Shown here: piece after piece, positions 29,206 to 37,166 of the stretch
Numbering within the stretch: the first letter of the stretch is position 1
How the letters are laid out: the number at the start of each line of letters is the position of its first letter
Origin: Gammaproteobacteria bacterium
Lineage (GTDB): Bacteria > Pseudomonadota > Gammaproteobacteria > Steroidobacterales > GCA-2729495
Assembly (NCBI GenBank): GCA_028285245.1
Contig: JANQPY010000031.1
Location: forward strand, 1-37,166
Length of the DNA stretch: 37,166 nt
Direction: 5' to 3'
Translations under genes and position numbers: made by a program
Notes under the pieces: generated by a model
Told to the model about the DNA's origin: nothing
The model's database searches: none
What the model saw: only the letters and a program-made list of their open reading frames with translations

Positions 29206-31881
29206 TTAGTCGGTCACCTGCAGAACGGAGTTGCGCGGCACATCGGCGAACTCACGCGTCTCCCCCGAGGGGAAACTGACCAATACGCTGTGAATCGGCG
29301 CCGTGCCCGAACCAACCCCGAAATGGGCAGCCAGCTCGTCCTGGCCGAGGAAATTGCTGCCTGTATTGACCTCATGGGTTTGCGATGCACCCCCGGCCTC
29401 TGTAGTCACGACAACGCGAGCGCCGACTGCCTGCTCGGAAGTGGCAAACTCAACGCGCATCCAGTCCAGCATGTTTCCGCCATCATTGCGGTAGAGAATT
29501 GGGCTTTCGTTGGCGTTTACAACGAACAGATCCAGATCACCATCGAGGTCATAGTCAAACTTCAAAAGTCCCTTGCCGGAACCTGTATCAAACAGACCGA
29601 CCTCAGCGGAGGATTCTCCAAATATCCCGGTGCCGTCATTGACGAACAGGCGCAGCGGGTCATCGTTAAAGCGCAGGTCCTCGAAGACCGCGCCAGGGAA
29701 CCTGACGCCGTTGGTGTGCACCAGATCCTGGTCACCGTCGTTGTCGTAATCAATGAAGGTTGAACCCCAGCCCCAGTAACCGTCCCGCACACCAGATGCG
29801 GTGGTCGCGTCGGTAAAGCTGCGGCCGCCGTTGTTCACATAGAGACGGTTACCAGTTGCACCCCAGGCACAGCCGGGCTCTTCCGCACAGGTATCGAGAG
29901 GATCGAAAATTGATGAAACGAACCAGTCAAGCAACCCGTCGCCGTTGACATCAGCAATGGCATTGCCCATGCCGTTTTCGTCGGTGCCAACGTTGGCGGA
30001 AAGCGTGCCATCGATAAACCCGCCCTCCCCGTCGTTCCAGAACAGCCGGCTCTCACCGAAATCTGCAGCGATTGCCAGATCGGGCCAGCCATCGTTGTCG
30101 AGGTCCGCGAAACGCGAAGCGAACGAGAACGTACCGTCTTTGGTCCCCACAACGCTGTCGAGCGCGACACCTGCGGCAACCGTAACGTCCTCAAACACGC
30201 CGGGATCGGTTGTACCCAGATTGCGCAGCAGCCGGGAGTTCGATATTGCACCGGTCGGATTTTCCTGGGTCCGGCGCCATTCTGAGACGTGCAGATCCAG
30301 GAAGCCGTCCTTGTCGTAGTCACCGAAGGTCGCGCTATACCCGTAGTGCAGGTCGGGCCCCTCCAGCGCAGCACCTCTCGCTACAGCCTCTTCAGAGAAA
30401 CCTGCCGGGCCGTTATTGATGTAAAGGTAGAAACGGGTATCAGCAACCGCGGTCACGTACAGGTCAAGATCACCGTCATTGTCTATATCGCCCCAAACGG
30501 CGCCGTTAGATCCAGCGCCTCGACTGATCCCGGAGGCCGCGGTGACATCAGTAAACGAGCCGTTGCCGTTGTTCGCATAAAGAATATCAGTGTCGTCGAG
30601 CCGGGTTACATACAGGTCAACAGCGCCATCGCCGTTGTAGTCGCCCGCAGCGGCACCCCCTGACATAAATGGGACCGGCCCGATAATGGGCGTGCTGACG
30701 AACTGTGTGTACGCGATGCCCGCTTCTGCCGTGACATCTACAAAGACGACGTCGTTGACAGCGATCGTCACGGTGGCAGTTGAGCTGTTACCTGCAGCGT
30801 CCGTTAAGGTGTAATCGAAACTATCGATGCCCTTGTAGTTCGCATTGGGCGTATATTCCAGCTCATCACCTGCATCAGCGACCAGGCCATTGACCGGTTG
30901 CGTGAAGCTGCGCGAGTCGACCGTACCACCGTCGTTGCCCGCAACGTCGATAAGTACCGGAACGTCTGTATTAGTCGCCGTAAAGTCATCCTCGGCGCTC
31001 AATTCAGGCAACACGTCGATGGTGACCGTGGCGGTGAGCTCAGGTCCGTAGATATCAATAACTGAGTAGGTAAAGCTGTCCTGGCCGATAAAGCCAGCGT
31101 CAGGGGTATAACTCACGAGGCCGTAGGCGATTGGCGTAACGGTCCCGTTAGCCGCTGCGGAATAGGAACCTCCCACCCAGCCGCCCGTATCGTTGGCTAA
31201 CAACTCCACATCAACCGAGACGCCAGCGCTCGTCGCAGCGAAATCGTCCTGCACCTCACCAAACGGCTCCCCGGGCTCAACTGTTATGTATACAGTCGCT
31301 GATACTTCGATACCGCTGCTATCGACAAGCGTATAGGACATTTCCTCAACACCGGTGAACCCGGCGTAAGGGAAATAATTGACGATGCCAGGACCACCCG
31401 ACCACGCCTGACCGTTCTGAGCCGGGTCAATGGTCCCGGACACCCAATCACCAGAGTCGTTGGCAAAAATATCCACGCTAACCTGCGTGAGCGCCGAAGT
31501 AGTCGCGAAATCATCCGCAGCACTTGGCCCTGCCGGACCCTCCACGGTGACTGTTACCGTGGCGGTGAGCTCCGGACCGCTGCTATCGACCACTGTATAG
31601 GTGAAGCTATCAACGCCACTAAATCCGGCTGCCGGGCTGTACCGCAGCTGGCCAGAGGCAGGTGAGTCAACAGCGCCGTTGGCTGGCTGCGTAAACGAGC
31701 CGGCCACCCACGCGCCGGCATCGTTATTTAGTGGCGTCGTTGTGACCGGCGTTTCGTATTCGGTCGAATACTCATCGTCCGTTACAAATGGCGGCACCTG
31801 TGCGGCAGCCAGAACAGGAATCAGCAGTCCGCAGGCGACGCTGGCCAAGCGCAGCGTGCCTCCCCCCCTTGTATTTCGCAT
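29206..31881 (-). CDS. Secreted Ig-like repeat / FG-GAP propeller protein with C-terminal ASPIC/UnbV domain (CRTAC1-like)
   Basis: An 891-residue exported protein of unknown function. Residues 1-27 are a Sec signal peptide (hydrophobic stretch ending LAAA, cut before Gln28). Four tandem repeats of about 80-90 residues follow (to about 395), each beginning DDxxxT and ending SxTYTVxDxxG..xTVTVxV, typical of Ig or cadherin-like modules. Seven calcium-loop repeats come next (AGDYNGDGAVDLYV, GDIDNDGDLDLYV, GDYDKDGFLDLHV, ADLDNDGWPDL, ADVNGDGLLDWF, IDYDNDGDQDL, FDYDLDGDLDLF; about 411-785), enough for a seven-bladed integrin-type propeller. The last 75 residues match the ASPIC/UnbV family (GSNFLGQDE, FGVG, VSFPSGE). 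There is no PEP-CTERM or LPXTG tail. It precedes NRPS-A on the same strand with 144 bp between and may be co-transcribed. Its role in the cluster is unknown. Confidence 0.9.
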   Translation of the reverse strand: MRNTRGGGTLRLASVACGLLIPVLAAAQVPPFVTDDEYSTEYETPVTTTPLNNDAGAWVAGSFTQPANGAVDSPASGQLRYSPAAGFSGVDSFTYTVVDSSGPELTATVTVTVEGPAGPSAADDFATTSALTQVSVDIFANDSGDWVSGTIDPAQNGQAWSGGPGIVNYFPYAGFTGVEEMSYTLVDSSGIEVSATVYITVEPGEPFGEVQDDFAATSAGVSVDVELLANDTGGWVGGSYSAAANGTVTPIAYGLVSYTPDAGFIGQDSFTYSVIDIYGPELTATVTIDVLPELSAEDDFTATNTDVPVLIDVAGNDGGTVDSRSFTQPVNGLVADAGDELEYTPNANYKGIDSFDYTLTDAAGNSSTATVTIAVNDVVFVDVTAEAGIAYTQFVSTPIIGPVPFMSGGAAAGDYNGDGAVDLYVTRLDDTDILYANNGNGSFTDVTAASGISRGAGSNGAVWGDIDNDGDLDLYVTAVADTRFYLYINNGPAGFSEEAVARGAALEGPDLHYGYSATFGDYDKDGFLDLHVSEWRRTQENPTGAISNSRLLRNLGTTDPGVFEDVTVAAGVALDSVVGTKDGTFSFASRFADLDNDGWPDLAIAADFGESRLFWNDGEGGFIDGTLSANVGTDENGMGNAIADVNGDGLLDWFVSSIFDPLDTCAEEPGCAWGATGNRLYVNNGGRSFTDATTASGVRDGYWGWGSTFIDYDNDGDQDLVHTNGVRFPGAVFEDLRFNDDPLRLFVNDGTGIFGESSAEVGLFDTGSGKGLLKFDYDLDGDLDLFVVNANESPILYRNDGGNMLDWMRVEFATSEQAVGARVVVTTEAGGASQTHEVNTGSNFLGQDELAAHFGVGSGTAPIHSVLVSFPSGETREFADVPRNSVLQVTD

Positions 31882-32186
31882 GATCGTTCTCTTCTATTTA
31901 TATGAGCGCCAGGTGCATTCAGCGCAGCGGTTAGTTTACCGTCAGCCTAACTACTTAGAACCCAGATACTGTTAAATCGGCCACCCAATTTGGGGGTAGG
32001 TGTGAACCAGGTCACAGTTTTGGGCTGCTTCGGCCACTGCCCCGGAGCCATCGGCGCGCCGACCGGTCAACAGACGAGCGCTCAGCGACAGGTGCTCAAA
32101 GGAGACCCTCACGGCGGGCACGGGTCGGTTGACTGCCTGAGGCCCTTGCCGCAGCATCGCCGACACGCAGCATAGAGCCCGGCATC
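31882..32186. promoter_or_regulatory. Divergent promoter region between the NRPS/UnbV operon and the export operon
   Basis: A 305-bp gene-free stretch between two divergent starts. It holds the CRP-type palindrome at 32001-32016. Toward the left, an AT-richer patch (about 31925-31980) suits a leftward promoter; for a class II arrangement the -10 element would fall near 31972-31978 (minus strand ATTTAA). Toward the right, TTGACT at 32129-32134 with a poor CAGCAT 17 bases on is a weak candidate. Neither promoter is certain. I see no RNA gene or riboswitch here. Confidence 0.6.
32001..32016. promoter_or_regulatory. CRP/Vfr/Clp-type operator palindrome
   Basis: The bases TGTGAACCAGGTCACA form a perfect TGTGA-N6-TCACA inverted repeat, identical in its arms to the CRP consensus. 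Its centre lies 127 bp upstream of the UnbV-type start and 178 bp upstream of the transporter start, so one protein could control both operons. The binding protein is not encoded in the window. Confidence 0.7.
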
Positions 32187-33851
32187 TTGGATCTCCTTCG
32201 CTTCCTACTCCAGTCTTCCCGCCGCATGACGGTGATCATCGCGATTGCTGGCGCGATCAGCGGGTTGTTCAGCGCTGCGTTGATTGCGCTCATCAATACG
32301 GCTGTGCACAACGATGCACCAACGATCATCGTCCTCGGCGTTTTTGCCACTGGCATAGCCAAAGTGATTACCAGCCTTTACTCGCGCTGGCTCATGACGA
32401 AGTTTGGCCAGGACACGATGATCAAGATCATGACCGACATGGCGCGGCGTGTCCTGAAGTCACCGTTCCGTCAGCTGGAAGCCCTCGGCGGCCATCGTAT
32501 TCTCACCGCATTGACAGGTGATGTTCAGGTTTTGGGCGCCGGCGTTCTCGCCATCCCCAACCTTGTCGTTAATGTGGCGATCGTATTCGGCTGCTGGGTT
32601 TACCTGGCCTGGCTATCGCCCGTAGGTCTGATCGCCCTGACAGTCTGCGTCGTATTGGGGGCGGGCATCTACAAGTTTCTGCACGCGACCGCGTTCAGCG
32701 CCATTTTTGCAGCCCGTGAGGAGCGCGACCGCTTAATGTGGGGGCTGCGTTCCCTGACTGACGGTATCAAAGAGCTAAAGATGCATCAGTCGCGCTCCGA
32801 GGATTTTTTGTCTCAGGACATCTATGAGACCGCGATGCGCATGCGGGATTTCAATCTGACGGCGGCCAAGAAATACATGGCCGTGGATGCCTGGAGCCAA
32901 GGCCTCTTCTACATACTTATTGGCGGCGTCCTGGCCTTGTTCCCAATGATCGACGCGGGCACGCCGGAGGTCATGACTGGCTACATATTCGCATCCCTGT
33001 ATGTAATGAGCCCCGTGTGGGGAATCATCGGGGCGATTCCGACCTTTGTGAGCGGGCAAGTGTCGCTGGGCAAACTGGAGGAGTTAGGCGTCTCTCTGGA
33101 TGAGGGCGCAACTGAAATCGCGGCGCTCGAAGAAGACTATAAGTTGTCAGAAGCACCCGTAATCGCGATTCGCGATCTAAACTTCCACTACACCGACAAC
33201 GACTCGGAGGATCGCACATTTAGCCTGGGGCCCATTGATTTTGATCTTAAGCCAGGCGAAGTGGTGTTCCTGGTTGGCGGGAACGGCAGCGGCAAGTCGA
33301 CGCTGGTGAAATTGTTGGCCGGGCTTTATCTGGCGGATACAGGCGAAGTTAAGCTGGGCGGCACCACCATCGATGCGTCCAACCTGGAATGGTACCGCCA
33401 GCATTTCTCAGTCGTGTTCTCTGACTTTTACCTCTTCAGCCGCTTGCTGGGCTCGATGCTGCCAGACCTTGATGGCACGTCCAACGAGATACTAAAGAAA
33501 CTGGAACTTGACCATAAAGTCCAGGTTCAGGAAGGTAAGTTCTCGACAACTGCCTTGTCGCAGGGCCAACGCAAGCGCCTGGCACTGCTGACTGCCCTGA
33601 TCGAGGACAGGCCGATTCATATATTCGACGAGTGGGCCGCTGATCAGGATCCGTACTACAAGGAAATCTTCTACTCACAGCTGCTGCCAGAACTTCGCGC
33701 TCAGGGCAGAGCGGTGCTGGTAGTAACGCATGACGACCGATACTTTCATTTGGGCGATCGGATCATCAAACTCGACGACGGCAAACTCGTGCCCGCCACG
33801 GGCACGCCGCCGGCCGCGGACAACAGCCCAAACATCGCGACCAGCGCCTAG
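32187..33851 (+). CDS. Cyclic-peptide export ABC transporter (SyrD/PvdE family), fused permease-ATPase
   Basis: A 554-residue half-transporter: an N-terminal membrane domain with about six helices (to about residue 320) fused to an ATPase domain. The ATPase has Walker A GGNGSGKST (about 363-371), signature LSQGQRKRL (about 455) and Walker B IHIFDEWA (about 478). The family moves nonribosomal peptides or their precursors across the inner membrane to the periplasm. Here it is the likely exporter of the cluster's product. The chosen start is TTG, because MDLLRFLLQSSRR fits the usual family N-terminus and an AGAG lies upstream. The nearest in-frame ATG (32226) would remove 13 residues and has no visible ribosome site; an in-frame stop lies at 32130. 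It leads an operon with the two genes that follow. Confidence 0.93.
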   Translation: MDLLRFLLQSSRRMTVIIAIAGAISGLFSAALIALINTAVHNDAPTIIVLGVFATGIAKVITSLYSRWLMTKFGQDTMIKIMTDMARRVLKSPFRQLEALGGHRILTALTGDVQVLGAGVLAIPNLVVNVAIVFGCWVYLAWLSPVGLIALTVCVVLGAGIYKFLHATAFSAIFAAREERDRLMWGLRSLTDGIKELKMHQSRSEDFLSQDIYETAMRMRDFNLTAAKKYMAVDAWSQGLFYILIGGVLALFPMIDAGTPEVMTGYIFASLYVMSPVWGIIGAIPTFVSGQVSLGKLEELGVSLDEGATEIAALEEDYKLSEAPVIAIRDLNFHYTDNDSEDRTFSLGPIDFDLKPGEVVFLVGGNGSGKSTLVKLLAGLYLADTGEVKLGGTTIDASNLEWYRQHFSVVFSDFYLFSRLLGSMLPDLDGTSNEILKKLELDHKVQVQEGKFSTTALSQGQRKRLALLTALIEDRPIHIFDEWAADQDPYYKEIFYSQLLPELRAQGRAVLVVTHDDRYFHLGDRIIKLDDGKLVPATGTPPAADNSPNIATSA

Positions 33852-34631
33852 ATGGGTGACCAGGGCTGGCTGCTGAAGCCAGAGCCGCGCCCCGGGGCGC
33901 TCGTGAAACTGTATTGCTTGCCATCAGCCGGTTGCGGGCCTTCCATGTACTTCGGCTGGGGCCAGGTGTTTCCCCAATTTGTTGAGATCGTCGGCGTGGG
34001 CATCCCCGGTCACGAGAGCCTGATCGCCGAGACCTTGTCGACCGACCTCTGCGAAATCGCCGGCCGGCTGCTGCGACGGCTTGTAGCTGATGCTGACAGA
34101 CCGTATGCGCTTTTCGGCCACAGCATGGGCGCCTGGCTTGCTTACGAATTGACGCGTCAACTAAGCGAATCTGGACATAGGCTGCCCATATGGCTTGGCG
34201 TTTCCGGACGGCGGTCGCCTCAGCTGCCGAAGAGGCGCCCGGACCTGCAGCATCTGCCTGACGCGGACCTCATTGAAGAAGTACAGCGCCGCTATGGCGG
34301 GATCCGCCCGGAAGTGATGGCGGAGCCAGAGCTGCTGCAGCTATTTCTGCCTATCTTAAGAGCTGACCTGATGGCCGTAGAGAACTACAAGCCCGGCGTC
34401 CTTGACACCCTGGGGTGCCCGATTACGGCGTTTGGCGGAGCGAACGATGATGAAGTATCCGACGCGGAACTCGCAGGCTGGGGCGCGACGAGCAAGCAGC
34501 AGTTTTCAAAGCTGACTTTACCCGGCGGTCACTTTTATCTGCAGGAAGATTCTCAGGCAACGCTTGTCGAGCATATCGCGACGAGCCTGCAAACCCTGAT
34601 CGCTCCGCCTGCCGGACCTCCCCTGCGGTAG
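33852..34631 (+). CDS. Type II thioesterase (editing / proofreading, alpha/beta hydrolase)
   Basis: A 259-residue stand-alone thioesterase of the GrsT/SrfAD type, which releases wrongly loaded or stalled groups from carrier domains. The early KLYCLPSAGCG motif is typical. The nucleophile elbow GHSMG is at 89-93 (Ser91), the acidic residue is in GGANDDEVS (Asp199 or Asp200), and the catalytic histidine is His227 in PGGHFYL. Its ATG directly follows the transporter TAG with no gap, so it is surely co-transcribed. No clear ribosome site is seen, which suggests coupling; GTG at 33903 is a less likely alternative start. It complements the NRPS genes on the other strand and cannot replace a release domain. 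Confidence 0.94.
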   Translation: MGDQGWLLKPEPRPGALVKLYCLPSAGCGPSMYFGWGQVFPQFVEIVGVGIPGHESLIAETLSTDLCEIAGRLLRRLVADADRPYALFGHSMGAWLAYELTRQLSESGHRLPIWLGVSGRRSPQLPKRRPDLQHLPDADLIEEVQRRYGGIRPEVMAEPELLQLFLPILRADLMAVENYKPGVLDTLGCPITAFGGANDDEVSDAELAGWGATSKQQFSKLTLPGGHFYLQEDSQATLVEHIATSLQTLIAPPAGPPLR

Positions 34632-34640
34632 GATCGATTG

Positions 34641-35885
34641 ATGGCCTTCCGAATCGCCCTGCTCGTCCTTACCTTCTTGTGTTGGAGTCTGCTGCTATGG
34701 ATGGGCTCCCACACGTCGGATGAACCCACGGTGTTCGGGCGGTACTCGGCCGCCTACACGATCTTTCTACTGCCGTTCGTAGCATTAGCCGTTGCAGCGA
34801 CCGCATGCCACCTGCCGCGCATCTATGCCAGGCTTTTTGCCGGCCGAGCGGGTATCACTGCTGTCGCGGTGTCTTTGCTGATTGGTTGGGTTGCGGCTGA
34901 ACTGGTACTGCGCATCGCCGACCCGTTAGGCATCTCCTACTTCGAAGAGTCCCGGCGCTACCACCTCGATAAGGTAGCGGACCCAACGCTCGTCTATCGG
35001 CATGCTGCAGGCATGGACGCGGTGTATCAGCAGGTCCGCGTTACGACCAACGACATGGGGCTGCGAGACAGCCGCATCGATGCCAAGGTGCCTGACGAAC
35101 TGAGAGTTCTGGTGCTGGGGGACTCAGTCGCATTCGGCTGGGGCGTAGCACAAGACGCAACGTTTCCGGCCCAGCTTCAGAAGCGACTAGCCAAATCGTT
35201 AGACCGCCCGGTCCGCGTCATAAACAGTGGCGTCGGTAGCTACAACACGGTACAGCAGGCCGCCTTTGCGCGCGCTTACCTGGATACGCTGAAGCCCGAC
35301 ATGCTGCTGCTGCTCTACGTATCCAATGACATCGAGATAAATGATCCGCCTTTCGATCCATGGAGCGACGTCTCATTGCGCGGCAAGAACCCGTTCACCC
35401 AACTCAAGCTAGCCGCCTGGCACAGCTGGCTGTACCGGTTGGTGCAGTTCATCAATCGGATCAATCAACAGCCCGGTGACGGGCCGCCCGACAGAAGCTT
35501 CAAAGGCTGGCAGCAGTCCATGCAGGCCATGGAGTCGCTAGCGATGCTGAGCCAACAGCGGGCGATTCCACTCAGCGTGGTGATGTACCGGCTGGGCGAC
35601 AGCCAGTTCACGGCAGGTCTGTATCAGGACATTCAGGAGCGTGCTCAAGCACTTGGATTTGCACATGCCGATGCCCTCGAGTGGCTTAAGAATGTAGATC
35701 CGCGCGCCATCACCAACTCGGTTGTTGATGCGAAGCACCCAAACGCTGAGGGCCATCGGCTGCTGGCCGAAGGGCTTTCCGAGTTAATTACCAGGCAGCT
35801 AGAGCGACTGCCCGTTGGTAACGACAACCGGAGTCAGGCCGCGTCGCGCTTGTCTCCGCCCGGAGCGGCAACGCCTTCTTCCTGA
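34641..35885 (+). CDS. Membrane-anchored SGNH/GDSL hydrolase
   Basis: A 414-residue protein with three predicted N-terminal membrane helices (about 2-22, 38-57, 70-93) and a C-terminal SGNH hydrolase domain. Block I is GDSVAFGWG (Ser162), a YVSNDIE motif gives the Asn, and block V is DAKHPNAEGH (Asp363, His366), so the catalytic set is complete. Such enzymes act as esterases or O-acyl transfer partners; the substrate cannot be told from sequence. The catalytic domain follows the third helix and is probably periplasmic. I prefer the ATG at 34641 over TTG at 34638, because AGGA at 34630 is well spaced. It starts ten bases after the thioesterase stop. Its last 52 bases overlap the 3' end of the sugar transferase gene on the other strand. 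Confidence 0.88.
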   Translation: MAFRIALLVLTFLCWSLLLWMGSHTSDEPTVFGRYSAAYTIFLLPFVALAVAATACHLPRIYARLFAGRAGITAVAVSLLIGWVAAELVLRIADPLGISYFEESRRYHLDKVADPTLVYRHAAGMDAVYQQVRVTTNDMGLRDSRIDAKVPDELRVLVLGDSVAFGWGVAQDATFPAQLQKRLAKSLDRPVRVINSGVGSYNTVQQAAFARAYLDTLKPDMLLLLYVSNDIEINDPPFDPWSDVSLRGKNPFTQLKLAAWHSWLYRLVQFINRINQQPGDGPPDRSFKGWQQSMQAMESLAMLSQQRAIPLSVVMYRLGDSQFTAGLYQDIQERAQALGFAHADALEWLKNVDPRAITNSVVDAKHPNAEGHRLLAEGLSELITRQLERLPVGNDNRSQAASRLSPPGAATPSS

Positions 35886-37166
35886 AAAAGCTGATGATCC
35901 CGTCGCTTGGCCGGATCGAGACGCGGCCCCCCGGGGCCGGTCATGCTCATCGCGTGACCCCAGACAACCACCTCCATGGTCTGCAGCAGAATGGATACAT
36001 CGAGGAGCAGGCTGGCATTGTTGATGTAGTAGAGGTCGTACTTGAGCTTGGTGCGCGCGTCTTCCTCACTTTCTCCGTAGGGAAAGTTCAACTGAGCCCA
36101 ACCGGTTAGTCCCGGCCGCACGCTGTGCCGGTAGTCGTAGAAGGGAATCGCCTGAGCAAGAGATTCCACAAAGCTTGGCTGCTCAGGCCGCGGCCCGACG
36201 AGACTCATATCACCGCGCAATACGTTCACCAGCTGCGGTAACTCGTCGGCCCGGAAGCGGCGAATCAACCGACCAACCGACGTGACGCGAGCGTCGCTGC
36301 CGCGGGATGACCATTGCGCCCCGGAAGAATCGGCATTGACCACCATGCTGCGAAACTTGTACAGCTCAAACGGCCGGCCCAGCCTGCCGACGCGTGGCTG
36401 CGTGAAGAACGCCGGCGAAGACCAGCCGCCCTCAACCTTGATCGCTACATATACGAAGACCGTAAGCGGCAACGTGACAAGCATGATTGCCAGGCTGGCG
36501 ACCACATCCAACGCCCGCTTGCCCACGCGGTACAGCGGGCTGGTGTGCCCGGAATCGGCGAAGATGAGCCACTGCGGCTCCATCACATCCAGATCAATCT
36601 TGCCAGTCTCGTACTCCAGGAACTCCACGACGTCGGTAATCCGGATACCACGAGTCTTTTGGCGCAGAAGCTCACGAGTGGGCAGTGCGTCGGCAGCTCG
36701 ATCGACGGCCACGACGATCTCATCGATCACCTGGTTGTCGATTGCGGAACCGATGTCATCTATTAACGGTGCATAGCCCGCCTGCTCGGCGAACCGCCTT
36801 TCCGCCTCGTCCATCGGCACATAGCCAACTACCTGAAAACGGCGGCGGTCTGAGCGGCGACGGAGCATGCCGATGCTGCTGGCCATCTCACCTGAGCCCA
36901 CCACCAGCACGCGCCGCTTACCCGGGCCCCAGTCGAGGAAGCGCAGCATGACAAGCCGTCCGACTGTCAGGCCTCCGGCCGCAAGCATCATGCTGAGCGC
37001 GACCACACCACGGCCGGCTGACAAGCCCGGGAAAATAAAGATGAACAGCACGAATGCGGTTGAGGCAACTGCGACCGCGAGTACGACGCGCAGCAATGTC
37101 TCAAGCGATCGCGGTCGCTGCCGGGCCCGGTACATGCCCATGCTGGCCATGCAGAGCATCAGCAGA
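35834..37166 (-). CDS. Undecaprenyl-phosphate sugar transferase, exopolysaccharide type (partial, 5' end off the right edge)
   Basis: An initiating sugar-1-phosphate transferase that loads the first sugar of an exopolysaccharide repeat onto the membrane lipid carrier. About 443 codons are visible. The first in-frame ATG is at 37159, but the frame stays open to the edge and the family normally has more membrane helices before this point, so the real start is probably outside. Two helices are seen first, then a nucleotide-fold region (VLVVGSGEMASS), then the catalytic domain from about residue 215 with KRALDVVASL, YKFRSM, DELPQLVNVLRGDMSLVGPRP and RPGLTGWAQ. It most resembles the EpsB-like enzymes of exosortase-associated exopolysaccharide clusters. 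It faces the NRPS export operon and most likely belongs to a neighbouring polysaccharide locus. Confidence 0.92.
   Translation of the reverse strand, partial: LLMLCMASMGMYRARQRPRSLETLLRVVLAVAVASTAFVLFIFIFPGLSAGRGVVALSMMLAAGGLTVGRLVMLRFLDWGPGKRRVLVVGSGEMASSIGMLRRRSDRRRFQVVGYVPMDEAERRFAEQAGYAPLIDDIGSAIDNQVIDEIVVAVDRAADALPTRELLRQKTRGIRITDVVEFLEYETGKIDLDVMEPQWLIFADSGHTSPLYRVGKRALDVVASLAIMLVTLPLTVFVYVAIKVEGGWSSPAFFTQPRVGRLGRPFELYKFRSMVVNADSSGAQWSSRGSDARVTSVGRLIRRFRADELPQLVNVLRGDMSLVGPRPEQPSFVESLAQAIPFYDYRHSVRPGLTGWAQLNFPYGESEEDARTKLKYDLYYINNASLLLDVSILLQTMEVVVWGHAMSMTGPGGPRLDPAKRRDHQLFQEEGVAAPGGDKRDAA

Noticed and set aside
28564..29763. 399-codon open frame on the plus strand
   Set aside because: It lies antisense to the start of NRPS-A and the end of the UnbV-type gene, has no recognisable domain and no ribosome site, and is explained by codon bias of the real genes.
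31828..31845. Lipoprotein signal at Cys17 of the UnbV-type protein
   Set aside because: The residues before Cys (SVAC) do not fit a lipobox and the hydrophobic stretch continues past it to LAAA; a normal signal peptide fits better.
33852..34631. Thioesterase as the chain-release enzyme of the line
   Set aside because: It is a stand-alone editing type; the release domain is expected at the end of the last synthetase, left of base 1.
1..37166. MbtH-like protein, phosphopantetheinyl transferase, transposase, tRNA or CRISPR
   Set aside because: Looked for in the reading frames and sequence; none is present in the window.

Overview
The window is almost filled by a large, tightly packed nonribosomal peptide synthetase (NRPS) cluster in a GC-rich, probably gammaproteobacterial genome. 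That assignment is an inference. It rests on a SyrD/PvdE-type cyclic-peptide exporter, an exopolysaccharide-type sugar transferase, a perfect CRP-type operator and strong proteobacterial codon bias. There are no tRNA, rRNA, CRISPR or insertion-sequence signatures. The strand bias is simple: everything from position 1 to 31881 reads leftward, 32187-35885 reads rightward, and the last gene reads leftward again.

Layout. Four NRPS genes run right to left, in assembly order: NRPS-A (20479-29061), NRPS-B (7964-20479), NRPS-C (1485-7967) and NRPS-D (starts at 1488, runs off the left edge). They are joined by stop/start overlaps (TAGTG, ATGA, ATGA). Upstream, 144 bp before NRPS-A and on the same strand, is a secreted protein with four Ig/cadherin-like repeats, a seven-bladed FG-GAP propeller and a C-terminal ASPIC/UnbV domain (29206-31881). 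A 305-bp divergent promoter region carrying the 16-bp palindrome TGTGA-N6-TCACA (32001-32016) separates it from a rightward operon: peptide-export ABC transporter, type II thioesterase and membrane-anchored SGNH hydrolase. The SGNH gene converges on, and overlaps by 52 bp, an exopolysaccharide sugar transferase cut by the right edge. That point probably marks the cluster border.

Assembly-line reading. NRPS-A: acyl-AMP ligase-like A, KR and ACP (loading), then C-A(Ile/Val)-N-methyltransferase-T. NRPS-B: C-A(Ser)-T, an extra C, then C-A(Ile/Val)-T-E, then C-A(atypical)-T. NRPS-C: C-A(Leu-like)-T, C-A(Pro)-T. NRPS-D: C, then the first residues of an A domain. Assuming colinearity, the chain so far is (hydroxy)acyl - N-Me-Ile/Val - Ser or dehydro-Ala - D-Ile/Val - X - Leu-like - Pro - and at least one more residue. 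No release domain, MbtH protein or phosphopantetheinyl transferase is visible; the first would lie beyond the left edge.

Most unusual points: a KR-containing loading module without a ketosynthase; a tandem C-C pair after the Ser module, whose joint contains a buried copy of an N-terminal docking helix and coincides with a change of C-domain lineage; an adenylation domain with an altered P-loop (TSGSMG); and co-orientation of an UnbV-type propeller protein with the NRPS genes. Specificity codes were read by eye against GrsA positions recalled from memory and should be treated as predictions.
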